Shown here: in pieces, positions 1-7,423 of the stretch
Layout: every line of letters begins with the position of its first letter
How positions within the stretch are numbered: the first letter of the stretch is position 1
NCBI GenBank assembly: GCA_026419315.1
Contig: JANZZQ010000040.1
Span: 1-9,258, forward strand
Source of the DNA: Armatimonadota bacterium
GTDB lineage: Bacteria; Armatimonadota; Fervidibacteria; Fervidibacterales; Fervidibacteraceae
Length of the DNA: 9,258 nt
Reading direction: 5' to 3'
Position numbers and translations under genes: made by a program
Notes under the pieces: generated by a model
The model's database searches: none
What the model was told of the DNA's origin: nothing
The model's input: the letters and a program-made list of their open reading frames with translations, nothing else

Positions 1-522
1 GGATTGTGGGCAATCGGCTCCAGTGCCCTTTGTTGCGCATTCCTAACCTGTCCCAAATCTCATCAAAGCCCCTTGAACGCCTGTCTGGGTAATCAACGCC
101 GTGGTTGATTAGGTCGTTGTAGCCATAGGTGTTAGGCCATTCGTTGCGCAAAACTGGGTCTGGGTTTTTGCAAGAGTAAACGCAGTTTGTCTGGCAGCCA
201 TAAAACCGAGGGACCGATGGGCAATAAAGAATTTGCTTGTTGCGCATGTAAGGGAAAATTGCAACATACCAAGGGTGGAGTAAACGAGCAAGTTCGTAAG
301 GGATGAGGTAGTCGCAAGGAGGCGGTTGAGCGAAGAACCTTTCATCCCAATCCTGAGTGTATTGCGTCATTGCCATGCCCAAGTGCGGGTGTTGTTGAGG
401 CAGGAAACTTGCCGCGCTTTCTTGCGGGCTTGTGAGAACACGGGGAACAAAATCGCGGCCAGAATCGCGATAATAGCAACACAACCAACAACTCAATGAA
501 GCGTGAACGCACTCCGTCGCAT
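1..522 (-). pseudogene. Frameshifted prepilin-type (DUF1559/H-X9-DG class) pseudopilin, cut by left window edge
   Basis: Read leftwards from an ATG at 522, with a good ribosome site (AAGGGGGT, about 8 bases upstream), the gene begins M-R-R-S-A-F-T-L. This is the start of a type IV prepilin-like signal. The expected continuation IELLVV then AIIAILAAILFPVFSQARKK is present, but in shifting frames: one extra base near 498 (giving an in-frame TGA at 493-495), one missing base near 481, and one missing base near 385. After correction it reads on through a typical C-L-N-N-T-R-(H)-L-G-M-A-M stretch and stays open to position 1, with many Trp, Tyr, Cys and Pro codons. Family members are exported, single-helix pseudopilin-like proteins, abundant in Armatimonadota. 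Three indels within about 115 bases argue for a pseudogene or for local sequence error; the open remainder means any inactivation is recent. The C-terminus lies outside the window. Confidence 0.75.
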
Positions 523-647
523 CACTGCACACCCCCTTGTAAAATGTCTCCATCTCTCGAAGTAACGCACAAACTGCAACTATGTCAATGCCAACTTCTG
601 CTGCTAACCTTACACTAAAGCGGCCAACCTGCCAGCCACACCCGCCT

Positions 648-980
648 TCAGTCATCTGCGCACCTTTGGTCAGCAACTTCATCGCAATAGTCAAACCTCA
701 AAGTCCCTCCCAAAGGCCCAACAGGCAAAAGTGGTCTTCGCTTCCTTATCTGTTGCCAACGATGCCACTTCGCATGACCATCAGCAAATCCCAAAACCGA
801 ACTTGCAAGTGACGACCAGCATACTTCTCTGCTTCACCCGTAGCAGCCCAGTTTGGATTGGTATGCCAATATTCAGGGTAAGCCAAGTCCCTAACTTTGT
901 GTCAGCGTCAGCAAAAGTCTATGATGCTTCCCTCTACTGCACGCTACACCAGAAAGAATGATTGTGACGAGATGCGGTTC
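648..980 (-). pseudogene. 5'-truncated, frameshifted C-terminal half of a second H-X9-DG pseudopilin
   Basis: On the minus strand, 895 to 806 encodes 30 codons beginning V-R-D-L-A-Y-P-E-Y-W and ending Y-A-G-R-H-L. After one missing base near 806 the next frame gives A-S-S-V-L-G-F-A-D-G-H-A-K-W-H-R-W and runs to a TGA at 648-650. Joined, this makes H followed by nine residues and D-G, the H-X9-DG motif at the C-terminus of DUF1559-like pseudopilins. Further upstream (about 980-896) fragments such as V-T-I-I-L-S and F-A-D-A-D-T-K suggest the same family in other frames, with at least one more indel near 895-900. I see no N-terminal signal helix before about 1000, so the 5' half is missing. It lies head-to-tail with, and 125 bases upstream of, the pseudopilin at 1-522, so they look like a decayed tandem pair. 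Confidence 0.65.
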
Positions 981-1044
981 TGAAAAGGGAAAGCGAGCAG
1001 CGATGTCCAATATTCCTTTTTGATGCAAAAAGTAACCCGGGTTT

Positions 1045-1074
1045 GGCAAATTTGCCCTTCAGAAACGGCAAATT
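1045..1074. promoter_or_regulatory. 12-bp palindrome plus third half-site, possible operator
   Basis: Positions 1045-1056 read GGCAAATTTGCC, a perfect 12-bp palindrome. A third half-site, GGCAAATT at 1067-1074, also pairs with 1049-1056 as an 8-bp inverted repeat with a 10-base spacer. No T-tract follows on either strand, so it does not look like a terminator. It lies about 90-120 bases upstream of the first plausible start of the SorC-type regulator. Such regulators often control their own gene, so an operator is possible; that role is inference. Confidence 0.3.
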
Positions 1075-1163
1075 GACCATCAACCCTCAATTGCAGATGA
1101 ACACGCGAACTTCATCTCTCCGAATCGCTCAACAGGTGCTAAACTCAAGTTACTGGGGAGGGG

Positions 1164-1545
1164 GTGATTAGATCGAGGCAAAGAACCTTCACAAACCGCA
1201 CTCAGGCAGTGTTGGAGCAAAGGGATAAGAAAGTCAAGCGACAAAAATTCATCCTAAGCGAGCGTGACATTTTCCTTATTGTCGGCATGAAATACGCCAC
1301 AGGCACGTTACCGCTTCCCCAAAGAGAGTCTGAAGAGGCTAAAACGACTTCTCCCACGAGGGGCTCTCGGAGCGACAATTGAGGCGCATAGTTGAAAGAA
1401 CGTTAAGTGATCCCAGAAGTGAGCAGTTTTGGGAAGCTCAATTGGTCCCATTAATAGACCGAGAAGTGGGAAAAGCAGTCCAAAACTTCTTGCCCGGTGT
1501 GCGAGAAGTTTTCGTCATCTCATATCAGTGTGGCAGATTGACCCA
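1164..1545 (+). pseudogene. Frameshifted 5' part of the double SorC-type regulator (first HTH and start of first sugar-binding domain)
   Basis: A GTG at 1164 follows a strong ribosome site (GGGGAGGGG). The frame reads a basic, HTH-like N-terminus (residues such as K-K-V-K-R-Q-K-F-I-L-S-E-R-D) that lines up with the second HTH region of the downstream frame (near 2209-2330). It should continue as L-S-E-R-Q-L-R-R-I-V-E, but that lies in another frame, open from 1343, so about one base is missing between 1343 and 1380. This second frame carries R-E-V-F-V-I-S-Y-Q-C-G-R-L-T and then must shift again near 1540 to reach D-P-K-M-V-P-W of the long downstream frame. Both shifts have the same sense (one base missing). 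Corrected, the gene would span 1164-3189, about 675 codons. Either the regulator is broken at its 5' end, or these are sequence errors, or translation restarts further on (for example ATG 1549). Confidence 0.55.
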
Positions 1546-3189
1546 AAGATGGTTCCATGGTATCTGGGTTTGAGCACTGCCAGGATTTTTGAGCATCGTT
1601 TTGTGGGTGGGCAGGCAATTGGGCTTGGGACGGGAAAGGCAGTTCGAGCATTTGCGGCTTCTCTGAATCTTGTTCCCGAAATAGTGGACAACTTGAGGTT
1701 ATTTGCTCTCACTTACCGTGGTTCTTTGGAAGGCGAAACCGGTGCTGAACCTTTGATGGAGATTATCTCTCGCTGCGCCTTGTTTTCCTTTTCGCCCTCT
1801 GTCGAAGGGATAATTTCTCCATTGGACCTTAAGCCGGAAGATCTTCACTGGGCTTTCATTTACATTGAACCTGTGGACGAAAAGGCTCACAACAATGTGG
1901 TTGAGCGTGTCTTTGATTTCCCATTGACACAGAGCGGGCTGTTGCCCATTGATTGGTCTCCCGGCATGGATAGAATTGGTGTGCATCTTTCCTTCCTCCA
2001 AAGGATGGTGCAGCGGGGTAGGGGAGTTGTCGCGATGGCTGGAGGTGAGGGGAGTGGGGAGGCAGTGCTCGCTACTTACTATGCAAAGAAATCGGGTGGC
2101 TTACTTTTCAACTTCCTCGTCATAGACGATGCTTGCGCCGAACAGATTCTAAGGCTTCAAGGGCGTAGACTTTCAAGCGTCCCAAACAGACACGAGTGGT
2201 GGGAGAGGAAAAACCGTTTCTTTGCCGCCCATTCACGCTATGCTATGGAATCACCCCTCAGGACCTTCTGTGAGATCTCAAAAAGACTCGGGCTCCCCGT
2301 CAAGCAGGTAAAGCGATTGCTTGAAGATGCCGTCAGAAAACACGAGGATGATAAACCCATTTTGACCTTGAGAGTTCAACCGCCTTCTTCGGAAATGGTG
2401 TTAGAGATGGAGTTGATCGGGCGATGGGAATTGGCAGAAGTTAGGGTCGTCCCGTCCTTTAACGGGAGGGAAGGATTCAGAGCGCTGGGACAAACTTCAG
2501 TGAACTTGCTCACTTCAATGATTGGTTTGAAAAAGGAGTTCGTTGTCGGGTTGGGAGGGGGAAGCGCCATCCGAGCCATAGTTGAAGCGCTAAACATCAA
2601 ACAAATTTTCAGAAACTCCTCAAACTTGTCTTGCTTGTCAATTTGTGCCTTGGCTCAAAATCCACTTCCCAAAGTGCTATGCGTTGCACCACAAACCCTC
2701 GTTGCTCCGATTGTTTCCCGCTATAGCGACCAACCAGGGGTAAAAGTTTGCTACTACGATGCACAGAAGGCGAAAGAGTTGGATGCAGTGTTCGTTGGGA
2801 TTGGCGCTGTGGCTCCCCCCGATAATCTGTCCTACTTTCTGGACAACGAGCCGAACTTGAACGCTATGCGCGAGAAACTCGCTGGCTTGCTTTTATTCCA
2901 GTTCATCACTCACGACGGTGAAATTTTGCCGACCCAGTGGATGGATAAGTTGAAAGCAATGCCGTTGACCCAACTTAGGGAAATGGTAAAGCAAGGCAAA
3001 CCTGTTGTCATTGTCGCTTATGGTGCTCACAAAGCCTTAGCGGTCCTCGCCGCTTACAAAGCAGGGTTGTTCAACTGCTTGGTCATTGACCGTATTTTGG
3101 CAGAGCGACTCCTTGAACTTTCAAGAAACGAACCATCTTGGGCATTGCGTAATCACAGTGACAGCAACGATGGGCAGGAAGAAACATGA
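1429..3189 (+). CDS. SorC-family sugar-binding transcriptional regulator with tandem internal duplication (5' end disrupted)
   Basis: The open frame has 586 codons, but its first 37 or so residues are probably out-of-frame translation; recognisable protein starts near ATG 1549 (residue 41). Residues 39-245 form one SorC-type sugar-binding domain: a G-L-G-T-G-K-A-V-R-A loop at 65-74 and the C-terminal V-V-A-M-A-G-G-E...N-F-L-V-I-D-D-A-C-A-E-Q-I-L stretch at 200-241. Residues 260-302 are a helix-turn-helix (C-E-I-S-K-R-L-G-L-P-V-K-Q-V-K-R-L-L). Residues 310-565 repeat the sugar-binding domain: V-V-G-L-G-G-G-S-A-I-R-A at 372-383 and V-V-I-V-A-Y-G-A-H-K-A-L-A-V-L ending in L-V-I-D-R-I-L-A-E-R-L-L. 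SorC regulators (DeoR/SorC, ISOCOT fold) bind phosphosugars and act as oligomers; ordinary members are about 310-340 residues with one HTH and one domain. No sugar operon is adjacent, so effector and targets are unknown. Confidence 0.7.
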   Translation: MGSSIGPINRPRSGKSSPKLLARCARSFRHLISVWQIDPKMVPWYLGLSTARIFEHRFVGGQAIGLGTGKAVRAFAASLNLVPEIVDNLRLFALTYRGSLEGETGAEPLMEIISRCALFSFSPSVEGIISPLDLKPEDLHWAFIYIEPVDEKAHNNVVERVFDFPLTQSGLLPIDWSPGMDRIGVHLSFLQRMVQRGRGVVAMAGGEGSGEAVLATYYAKKSGGLLFNFLVIDDACAEQILRLQGRRLSSVPNRHEWWERKNRFFAAHSRYAMESPLRTFCEISKRLGLPVKQVKRLLEDAVRKHEDDKPILTLRVQPPSSEMVLEMELIGRWELAEVRVVPSFNGREGFRALGQTSVNLLTSMIGLKKEFVVGLGGGSAIRAIVEALNIKQIFRNSSNLSCLSICALAQNPLPKVLCVAPQTLVAPIVSRYSDQPGVKVCYYDAQKAKELDAVFVGIGAVAPPDNLSYFLDNEPNLNAMREKLAGLLLFQFITHDGEILPTQWMDKLKAMPLTQLREMVKQGKPVVIVAYGAHKALAVLAAYKAGLFNCLVIDRILAERLLELSRNEPSWALRNHSDSNDGQEET

Positions 3190-4177
3190 ATGGATATGGG
3201 AAGCAACGAGCGGGTGAAATTTTTAAGCCGAAATCAATGTCTTTCCCGACCGTGCGGTTGCCATCTTAGACTCTTGACAAAACAATAATTGACTCGGCTC
3301 TGGCAATGAACCCAAGCGGTTGTGATTAAAGCGCAAGCGAGACCTTTCAAACTTCGACCGAGTGCTCGGGTGTGTTGACAGAAACACTGCGATGTTTCAG
3401 CAACGCCGAAATTGAACAAGCTGTCGTCCCGCACCCGTTTGATGCTTCCCAAGGGGACCGTGACCGCAGAAGTCGTTTTGGAAACCATTTAAAAACTGTC
3501 CCACTTTCAGTTACGATGAAGGAACAAATTGGTGAGCTCCGGAAATGGGCTGCTGGTCGCACAAGAAGAACTTCGCGTGAAGAGAGCGAATAGATGTCAG
3601 TTGTGCCGGTGAGGTGGCTGGAACCGTGAGCAGGGGGGTCAATCATGTCTGCGGCGTTTAGTGCTCTTCCATTTCCTCGCAATTGGTGGTTGGCAGCTTT
3701 CACTGGAGGCAGTTGCTGCAGTCCACTCGGCGTTGGGCTATCCTACCTCTGAAGGTAATCAAAAACAGGTTACCGCTTCACAAGTTGGCGGAAGGGTTGT
3801 TTTGGTTTTAGGTGCCCAAGCTCTTTCAGATTCAATTGAGCGAGAAGAGCGTATCACTCCCGGGCGATGTCACGACCCACGGAGCCCCAGAAGGGCGAAT
3901 CTCCGCGCATGTGGATGGTGAGGACGGAACCGAGGCTGAAACTCGTGCTACAGTCGGCAGGAAACGATTGCGATTGCATCGCTTGCTGCCGAAACAGGGC
4001 TCTTGTGAAATTGCGAGTGAATTCAACGCTCAAGAAAGACCCGTCATCAACTAATGTTTGAAGCCGATGACACGGATAGTTGAGCATCCACGACTTTTAA
4101 GTGGCCATCAAATAAGGGACAACTTTGTGACAAAATAGCCGAGTGTCAAAACAAACACAACTTGGGAGTGGATTGCG
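3190..4177. other. 988-base stretch without an assignable gene
   Basis: No open frame here looks convincingly coding. The most gene-like is 3372-3593 (+), 73 codons from GTG, hydrophilic and basic at its C-terminus, without a clear ribosome site and matching no family I know. Overlapping plus-strand frames at 3661-3921 and 3812-4054 and minus-strand frames at 3347-3703 and 3854-4087 are mutually incompatible. A short alanine-rich stretch near 3700-3740 (E-A-V-A-A-V-H-S-A-L) could be a relic of a coding sequence, and coaX is often preceded by a biotin-protein ligase gene, but I find no ligase motif (G-R-G-R-x-G-R-x-W, S-T-N-D or K-W-P-N-D). A TTGACA at 3274-3279 has no matching -10. No tRNA, terminator or repeat was recognised. 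It may be decayed coding sequence like the left end. Confidence 0.4.
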
Positions 4178-5050
4178 ATGAAACTTTTGGCTTTTGATAT
4201 CGGAAACACAAACATAACGATGGGGCTGTTTGACACCGAGCGACTTTTTTCGTGCCCTGTGACTTGTGCTCCATGTCCCTCTTTACTTGGGACTTGGCGT
4301 GTTCGCACCGAAATTGGACGAACTGGGGACGAGCATTTCGGGTTAGTGAGGGATTTCCTTAATTGGCAAAATTGTCAGGTCAACGAAGTGAGCTTTGTAG
4401 TTCTTTGCAGCGTCGTGCCTCCAGTCACAACCAGCATTGTAGAGATGTCAGAACGATTCTTTGGGGCTAAACCTCTCGTGGTGACAGGTGCCCTTGACTT
4501 GGGAATCCGCAACGCTTACCAACCACCGGAAGCCGTAGGTGCAGACCGATTAGTTAACGCTGTCGCCGCTATCCATTTTTACGGGATACCTTGCATCGTT
4601 GTGGACTTTGGGACGGCGACGACTTTTGATGCCATTGACCGCAATGGAACTTATCTTGGTGGCGCAATAGCCCCAGGCATAATGATGGCGGCAGAGTCGC
4701 TTTTTCAGAGAACAGCTCAACTCCCTCGCGTCGCCTTAAACCGGCCGAGGAAGGCTATCGGGCGCTCAACCGTCGAAAGCATTCAATCTGGGCTCATTTT
4801 CGGTTATGTTGGGCTTGTCAAGGAGCTGGTGGCAAGGTTCAAGGAAGAATTAGGAGCAAACGCGAAAGTCGTTGCAACGGGAGGACTTGCTTACTTGATC
4901 GCCCCATTGACAGAAATCATTGAGGAAATCAATCCTGACCTAACCCTGCTTGGGTTGGCTCTGATTTGGCAGCAAAAGAGAGGTTCCGCAATTGTCGGTC
5001 GCGGGCAGCGGAAAACCACTTCAACGCCAAAACGAGCAAAACGCCAATGA
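4178..5050 (+). CDS. coaX: Type III pantothenate kinase
   Basis: Phosphorylates pantothenate to 4'-phosphopantothenate with ATP, the first committed step of coenzyme A synthesis in the cytoplasm; this class needs a monovalent cation and is not inhibited by CoA. The 290-residue product shows the ASKHA-fold motifs in order: D-I-G-N-T-N at 7-12 (phosphate loop), G-A-D-R-L-V-N-A (pantothenate-binding region), V-V-D-F-G-T-A-T-T-F-D (phosphate 2), G-G-A-I-A-P-G-I, and T-G-G-L-A (adenosine site). ATG 4178 is supported by GGGAGTG seven bases upstream. Two oddities: an insertion of about 15 residues after residue 19 with cysteines at 26, 30 and 33, and a basic C-terminal tail of about 25 residues after the usual end (L-L-G-L-A-L-I-W). 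The usual family length is about 255-260. The tail is encoded where the gene overlaps the converging DUF5693 gene. Confidence 0.95.
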   Translation: MKLLAFDIGNTNITMGLFDTERLFSCPVTCAPCPSLLGTWRVRTEIGRTGDEHFGLVRDFLNWQNCQVNEVSFVVLCSVVPPVTTSIVEMSERFFGAKPLVVTGALDLGIRNAYQPPEAVGADRLVNAVAAIHFYGIPCIVVDFGTATTFDAIDRNGTYLGGAIAPGIMMAAESLFQRTAQLPRVALNRPRKAIGRSTVESIQSGLIFGYVGLVKELVARFKEELGANAKVVATGGLAYLIAPLTEIIEEINPDLTLLGLALIWQQKRGSAIVGRGQRKTTSTPKRAKRQ

Positions 5051-6866
5051 GAACGCCAATCCAAATTCCGTGGAATGTCCGAAGGAGCGAAAGAGCAACT
5101 GGTGTGTGAGCGTGGCTGAAAGTGTTCATTATTGATGCCAGGCCAATCACTGCAGGAACTGCCAACCACTGACCGATCTTCGCTTCAAAGTGAGTGCCGG
5201 TCAGGAAGAAGAACGAGAGCACGAGCATCGGGTGCCCGATCAAGAATTCTTTAAAACGCGGTCTTATTCCCAAAATGTCTTCAATTGCAGCCCTTAACTT
5301 CAGTTCCCATGTCGGGACACCAATCCCAGGTTCATTCCCGGTCCGAACGAGCCAGTAAGCGACCACCGCAAGCAAAAAAAGCAGCCCAATCGCTTGACCC
5401 CACCTTACCGGGGTTTCGAAAAGGGACCGAAAGTTACCGTGGGCAATCTGGTAGCGTTCTCTGGTTTCCAATTCAACGGTGTCCATCCATTGTGCGAAGA
5501 CGATAGCGATGACAATTAAGAACGGCAGAAGCTGTGAGACTTTGACCCCAGAGAACTCACTAACTTTTAGCCAGAACTTGTGGTCAAACATCGCAGCGGA
5601 TTCTACCAGCCCGCAAGCAACAGTCAAAGCCAAGCAAGTTCCGATCCCTTTTACTGTCCTTTGCCATCTCGGTCCGCTCCTCAATGTTTGTCTCATCCCA
5701 AACCAAATTGCCAAAACAGGAGCGGTGGTTGCGACACCAAATGCCACCAACTTTGCCGCCAAAATTGGCTGAAGCAACCAAAGTGCGACTCCAATCACGA
5801 GTCCAATAACTGTCAATCCAAATTGCTGCGAAGTTGAGAGCGGAACGAACAAACAAATGAAGGCGACACCTGTAGTCACAGCGCCCAAGCAAATCAAGCA
5901 CCAAAGCCAAATCGGAAGGGTAGAGGAGGGCATAGGAGGAGGTGTTCCGATTGCGAAACCTTTTTGGGTCAATTCACGATTCAGGGTTGACAGGTAATTC
6001 TTAGTGACAGTGAGCAGGTCTCCTTTGATGTGCAAAGGGATGCGAACGTAGCAAAGCCTGATGTTTCGTTCCCTGACCGAACGAACGAAGCGGTCAATAA
6101 GTTCAGGTTGCGAGAAGTTCACTAATTCCCTTACGCTTACGCTGTGAACCCTGATGACTTTTTCTGGGAGCATCGCGGCCAACGACTTGTCGCCCTTTTG
6201 GGACACAAGTTCAAGGATGCCTACTTGACAATCAATCTGCTTGAACGCCTCCGCCACCATCGGCAACATCGTTCTGTATCCAAAAACCTCTTCGCCTTCA
6301 AACACGACGGCAAACGCTTTGACATCTTTGACCTCATCAACCCAAAACCGCAATCCATTTTCTGTCAAGCCCATTGGGTTGGGCAAGCGGGCGACGATTT
6401 CCAAACCGACTTTGAGAGCGGTTTCCGAGAGTTCTCTGTCCAAACCGACAAAAACTGGGGCAATGAGAAAATTGGGAGAAGGGAGTGGCAAACCCCATTC
6501 CCCTAACAACTTTCGGGGTTCGGGCAGCTGAATGCCAAACTGGCGCTCGAGCGAGTTGCGAACCCTTAACAGAACCTTCGGGTCTGAAGCGACAAGGCTT
6601 CTACCCTTAACTTGCACCTTGCCCATCTGAACCCAATCCGTTAACAGTTCAGCAGATACGGCAACACCGCTTGCGCCGGATTGCTTCAATTCTGTAAGGA
6701 TTTCAGTCATCGGTTTGCCGGTCAGGGCTTGTAAAGTTCGGACTTCGTCCCCGTCCACGACCAAAGCGACTGTTCGGTATCGGTGTTCTATTCGCCATCT
6801 CAATCCAGCGGCGAAAATCGCTGCGGTAACCCCTATTGCCCAAAGAACCCAAAAACCTTTGTGCAT
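4929..6866 (-). CDS. DUF5693-family multi-pass membrane protein
   Basis: The start at ATG 6866 is chosen for the AGGAGG at 6876-6881, nine bases upstream, and because a transmembrane helix follows at once (residues 5-22). The longer frame from 7016 would run through the promoter region. The 645-residue product has a soluble, probably extracytoplasmic part (about 30-310) beginning with T-V-A-L-V-V-D-G-D-E-V, with a later V-R-E-R-N-I-R-L-C-Y-V-R, both typical of DUF5693. About eight or nine hydrophobic helices follow (near 318-342, 348-366, 370-390, 405-425, 446-461, 488-507, 544-558, 566-582, 600-617). The conserved segment N-T-F-S-H-A-H-T-P-V-A-L-S-L-L-R-T-F lies just before the last helix. 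In other bacteria DUF5693 genes lie near cell-envelope genes, but the biochemical role is unknown. The last 40 or so codons overlap coaX antisense. Family call is from memory of its motifs. Confidence 0.8.
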   Translation of the reverse strand: MHKGFWVLWAIGVTAAIFAAGLRWRIEHRYRTVALVVDGDEVRTLQALTGKPMTEILTELKQSGASGVAVSAELLTDWVQMGKVQVKGRSLVASDPKVLLRVRNSLERQFGIQLPEPRKLLGEWGLPLPSPNFLIAPVFVGLDRELSETALKVGLEIVARLPNPMGLTENGLRFWVDEVKDVKAFAVVFEGEEVFGYRTMLPMVAEAFKQIDCQVGILELVSQKGDKSLAAMLPEKVIRVHSVSVRELVNFSQPELIDRFVRSVRERNIRLCYVRIPLHIKGDLLTVTKNYLSTLNRELTQKGFAIGTPPPMPSSTLPIWLWCLICLGAVTTGVAFICLFVPLSTSQQFGLTVIGLVIGVALWLLQPILAAKLVAFGVATTAPVLAIWFGMRQTLRSGPRWQRTVKGIGTCLALTVACGLVESAAMFDHKFWLKVSEFSGVKVSQLLPFLIVIAIVFAQWMDTVELETRERYQIAHGNFRSLFETPVRWGQAIGLLFLLAVVAYWLVRTGNEPGIGVPTWELKLRAAIEDILGIRPRFKEFLIGHPMLVLSFFFLTGTHFEAKIGQWLAVPAVIGLASIMNTFSHAHTPVALSLLRTFHGIWIGVLIGVLLVLALKWFSAARDRQLRNLSFAAKSEPTQAGLGQD

Positions 6867-6908
6867 CTTCCAACTCCTCCTTGCCCAAACGAAAGAGACG
6901 ATGTTAGA

Positions 6909-6939
6909 ATTATCCTGCCCAGCTCGTCCGCTGGGTGAA
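6909..6939 (-). promoter_or_regulatory. Candidate promoter of the DUF5693 gene containing a 6-bp inverted repeat
   Basis: On the minus strand a GATAAT (-10-like) lies at 6909-6914, about 43 bases before the start codon, with a weak TTCACC at 6934-6939 (19-base spacing) as -35. Between them is a perfect inverted repeat, CCCAGC-6-GCTGGG at 6918-6935. It could be a repressor site or chance; the -35 match is poor. Confidence 0.3.
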
Positions 6940-6956
6940 AATTTGTCACGCCCATT

Positions 6957-6983
6957 TTGGCTCAAACAGGGTGTGGTTATAAA
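6957..6983 (+). promoter_or_regulatory. Candidate promoter for the DUF1844-accB side
   Basis: TATAAA at 6978-6983 is a good -10; the best -35 is TTGGCT at 6957-6962 with a short 15-base spacer. It would drive the plus-strand genes from 7048 and is divergent from the DUF5693 promoter. The match is only partial. Confidence 0.3.
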
Positions 6984-7010
6984 TTCAGGAAAGCCCTTTG
7001 TCTCAACATC

Positions 7011-7035
7011 CCGCAAAACGAGTTCGGTTTTGCGG
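7011..7035 (+). promoter_or_regulatory. Hairpin touching the ribosome binding site of the DUF1844 gene
   Basis: CCGCAAAAC at 7011-7019 and GTTTTGCGG at 7027-7035 are perfect 9-bp complements around a 7-base loop. The 3' arm ends inside the ribosome site GGAGG (7034-7038), whose last bases stay free seven to nine bases before ATG 7048. No U-tract follows, so it is not a classic terminator. A structure regulating translation is possible. Confidence 0.35.
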
Positions 7036-7047
7036 AGGTGTTGGTGG

Positions 7048-7395
7048 ATGGGGGAGCAAGAGAAACAAGCGATGCACCAAACCGCTGGAATGGAAACTGC
7101 GGGTCAAACCGAGCAGCGATTTGTCACTCCGGATGTCCCACAAGCCATCCTTTTCAGCATCAGCATCTTATCGGATTTGGCGTGGCAGAAAATGGGGTTG
7201 CACATCAACCCAATCACAAAGCAAATTGAACCTGACATGAAACAGGCTCGACTCGCCATCGACACAATTGCTTTATTGGTTGAAATGGTTCGTGAGTGGG
7301 TGGACGAGCGACAATACGATTCATTGAGGACCCTCTTAGCGAACTTGAGGTTGAATTTCGCTGAGCAAGCGCGAAAACAACAAAGTCAGTCGTAA
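7048..7395 (+). CDS. DUF1844 domain protein
   Basis: The 115-residue product begins at ATG 7048, seven bases after GGAGGTG (7034-7040); the frame is open further upstream, but no better start is seen. After a polar N-terminus (1-26), residues 30-105 fit DUF1844: a hydrophobic helix I-L-F-S-I-S-I-L-S-D-L-A, a conserved G-L-H-I-N-P segment, the D-M-K-Q-A-R-L-A-I-D-T-I-A-L-L core, and R-T-L-L-A-N-L-R-L-N-F-A near the end. These are small, mostly helical proteins of unknown function, common in Armatimonadota, Deinococcota and Deltaproteobacteria. It precedes the accB-like gene by 84 bases on the same strand, so co-expression is plausible, although a separate extended -10 lies between them. Confidence 0.75.
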   Translation: MGEQEKQAMHQTAGMETAGQTEQRFVTPDVPQAILFSISILSDLAWQKMGLHINPITKQIEPDMKQARLAIDTIALLVEMVREWVDERQYDSLRTLLANLRLNFAEQARKQQSQS

Positions 7396-7423
7396 CGGAA
7401 GCGGGCAACGAGAGCTTTTGCGA

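Noticed and set aside
493..495. TGA in the pseudopilin as a recoded sense codon
   Set aside because: The stop arises from an extra base; restoring the frame gives the consensus IELLVV without it, and TGA is a normal stop for coaX, accB and others here.
3372..3593. 73-codon plus-strand frame as a real gene
   Set aside because: No clear ribosome site, no family resemblance, and overlapping open frames of similar length on the other strand.
3600..4054. Remnant of a biotin-protein ligase (birA) before coaX
   Set aside because: The gene order would be typical, but none of the ligase motifs could be found in any frame; only a vague alanine-rich similarity remains.
6867..7016. Longer N-terminus for the DUF5693 protein
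   Set aside because: It would run through the divergent promoter region and lacks a ribosome site, whereas ATG 6866 has AGGAGG and a membrane helix directly after it.
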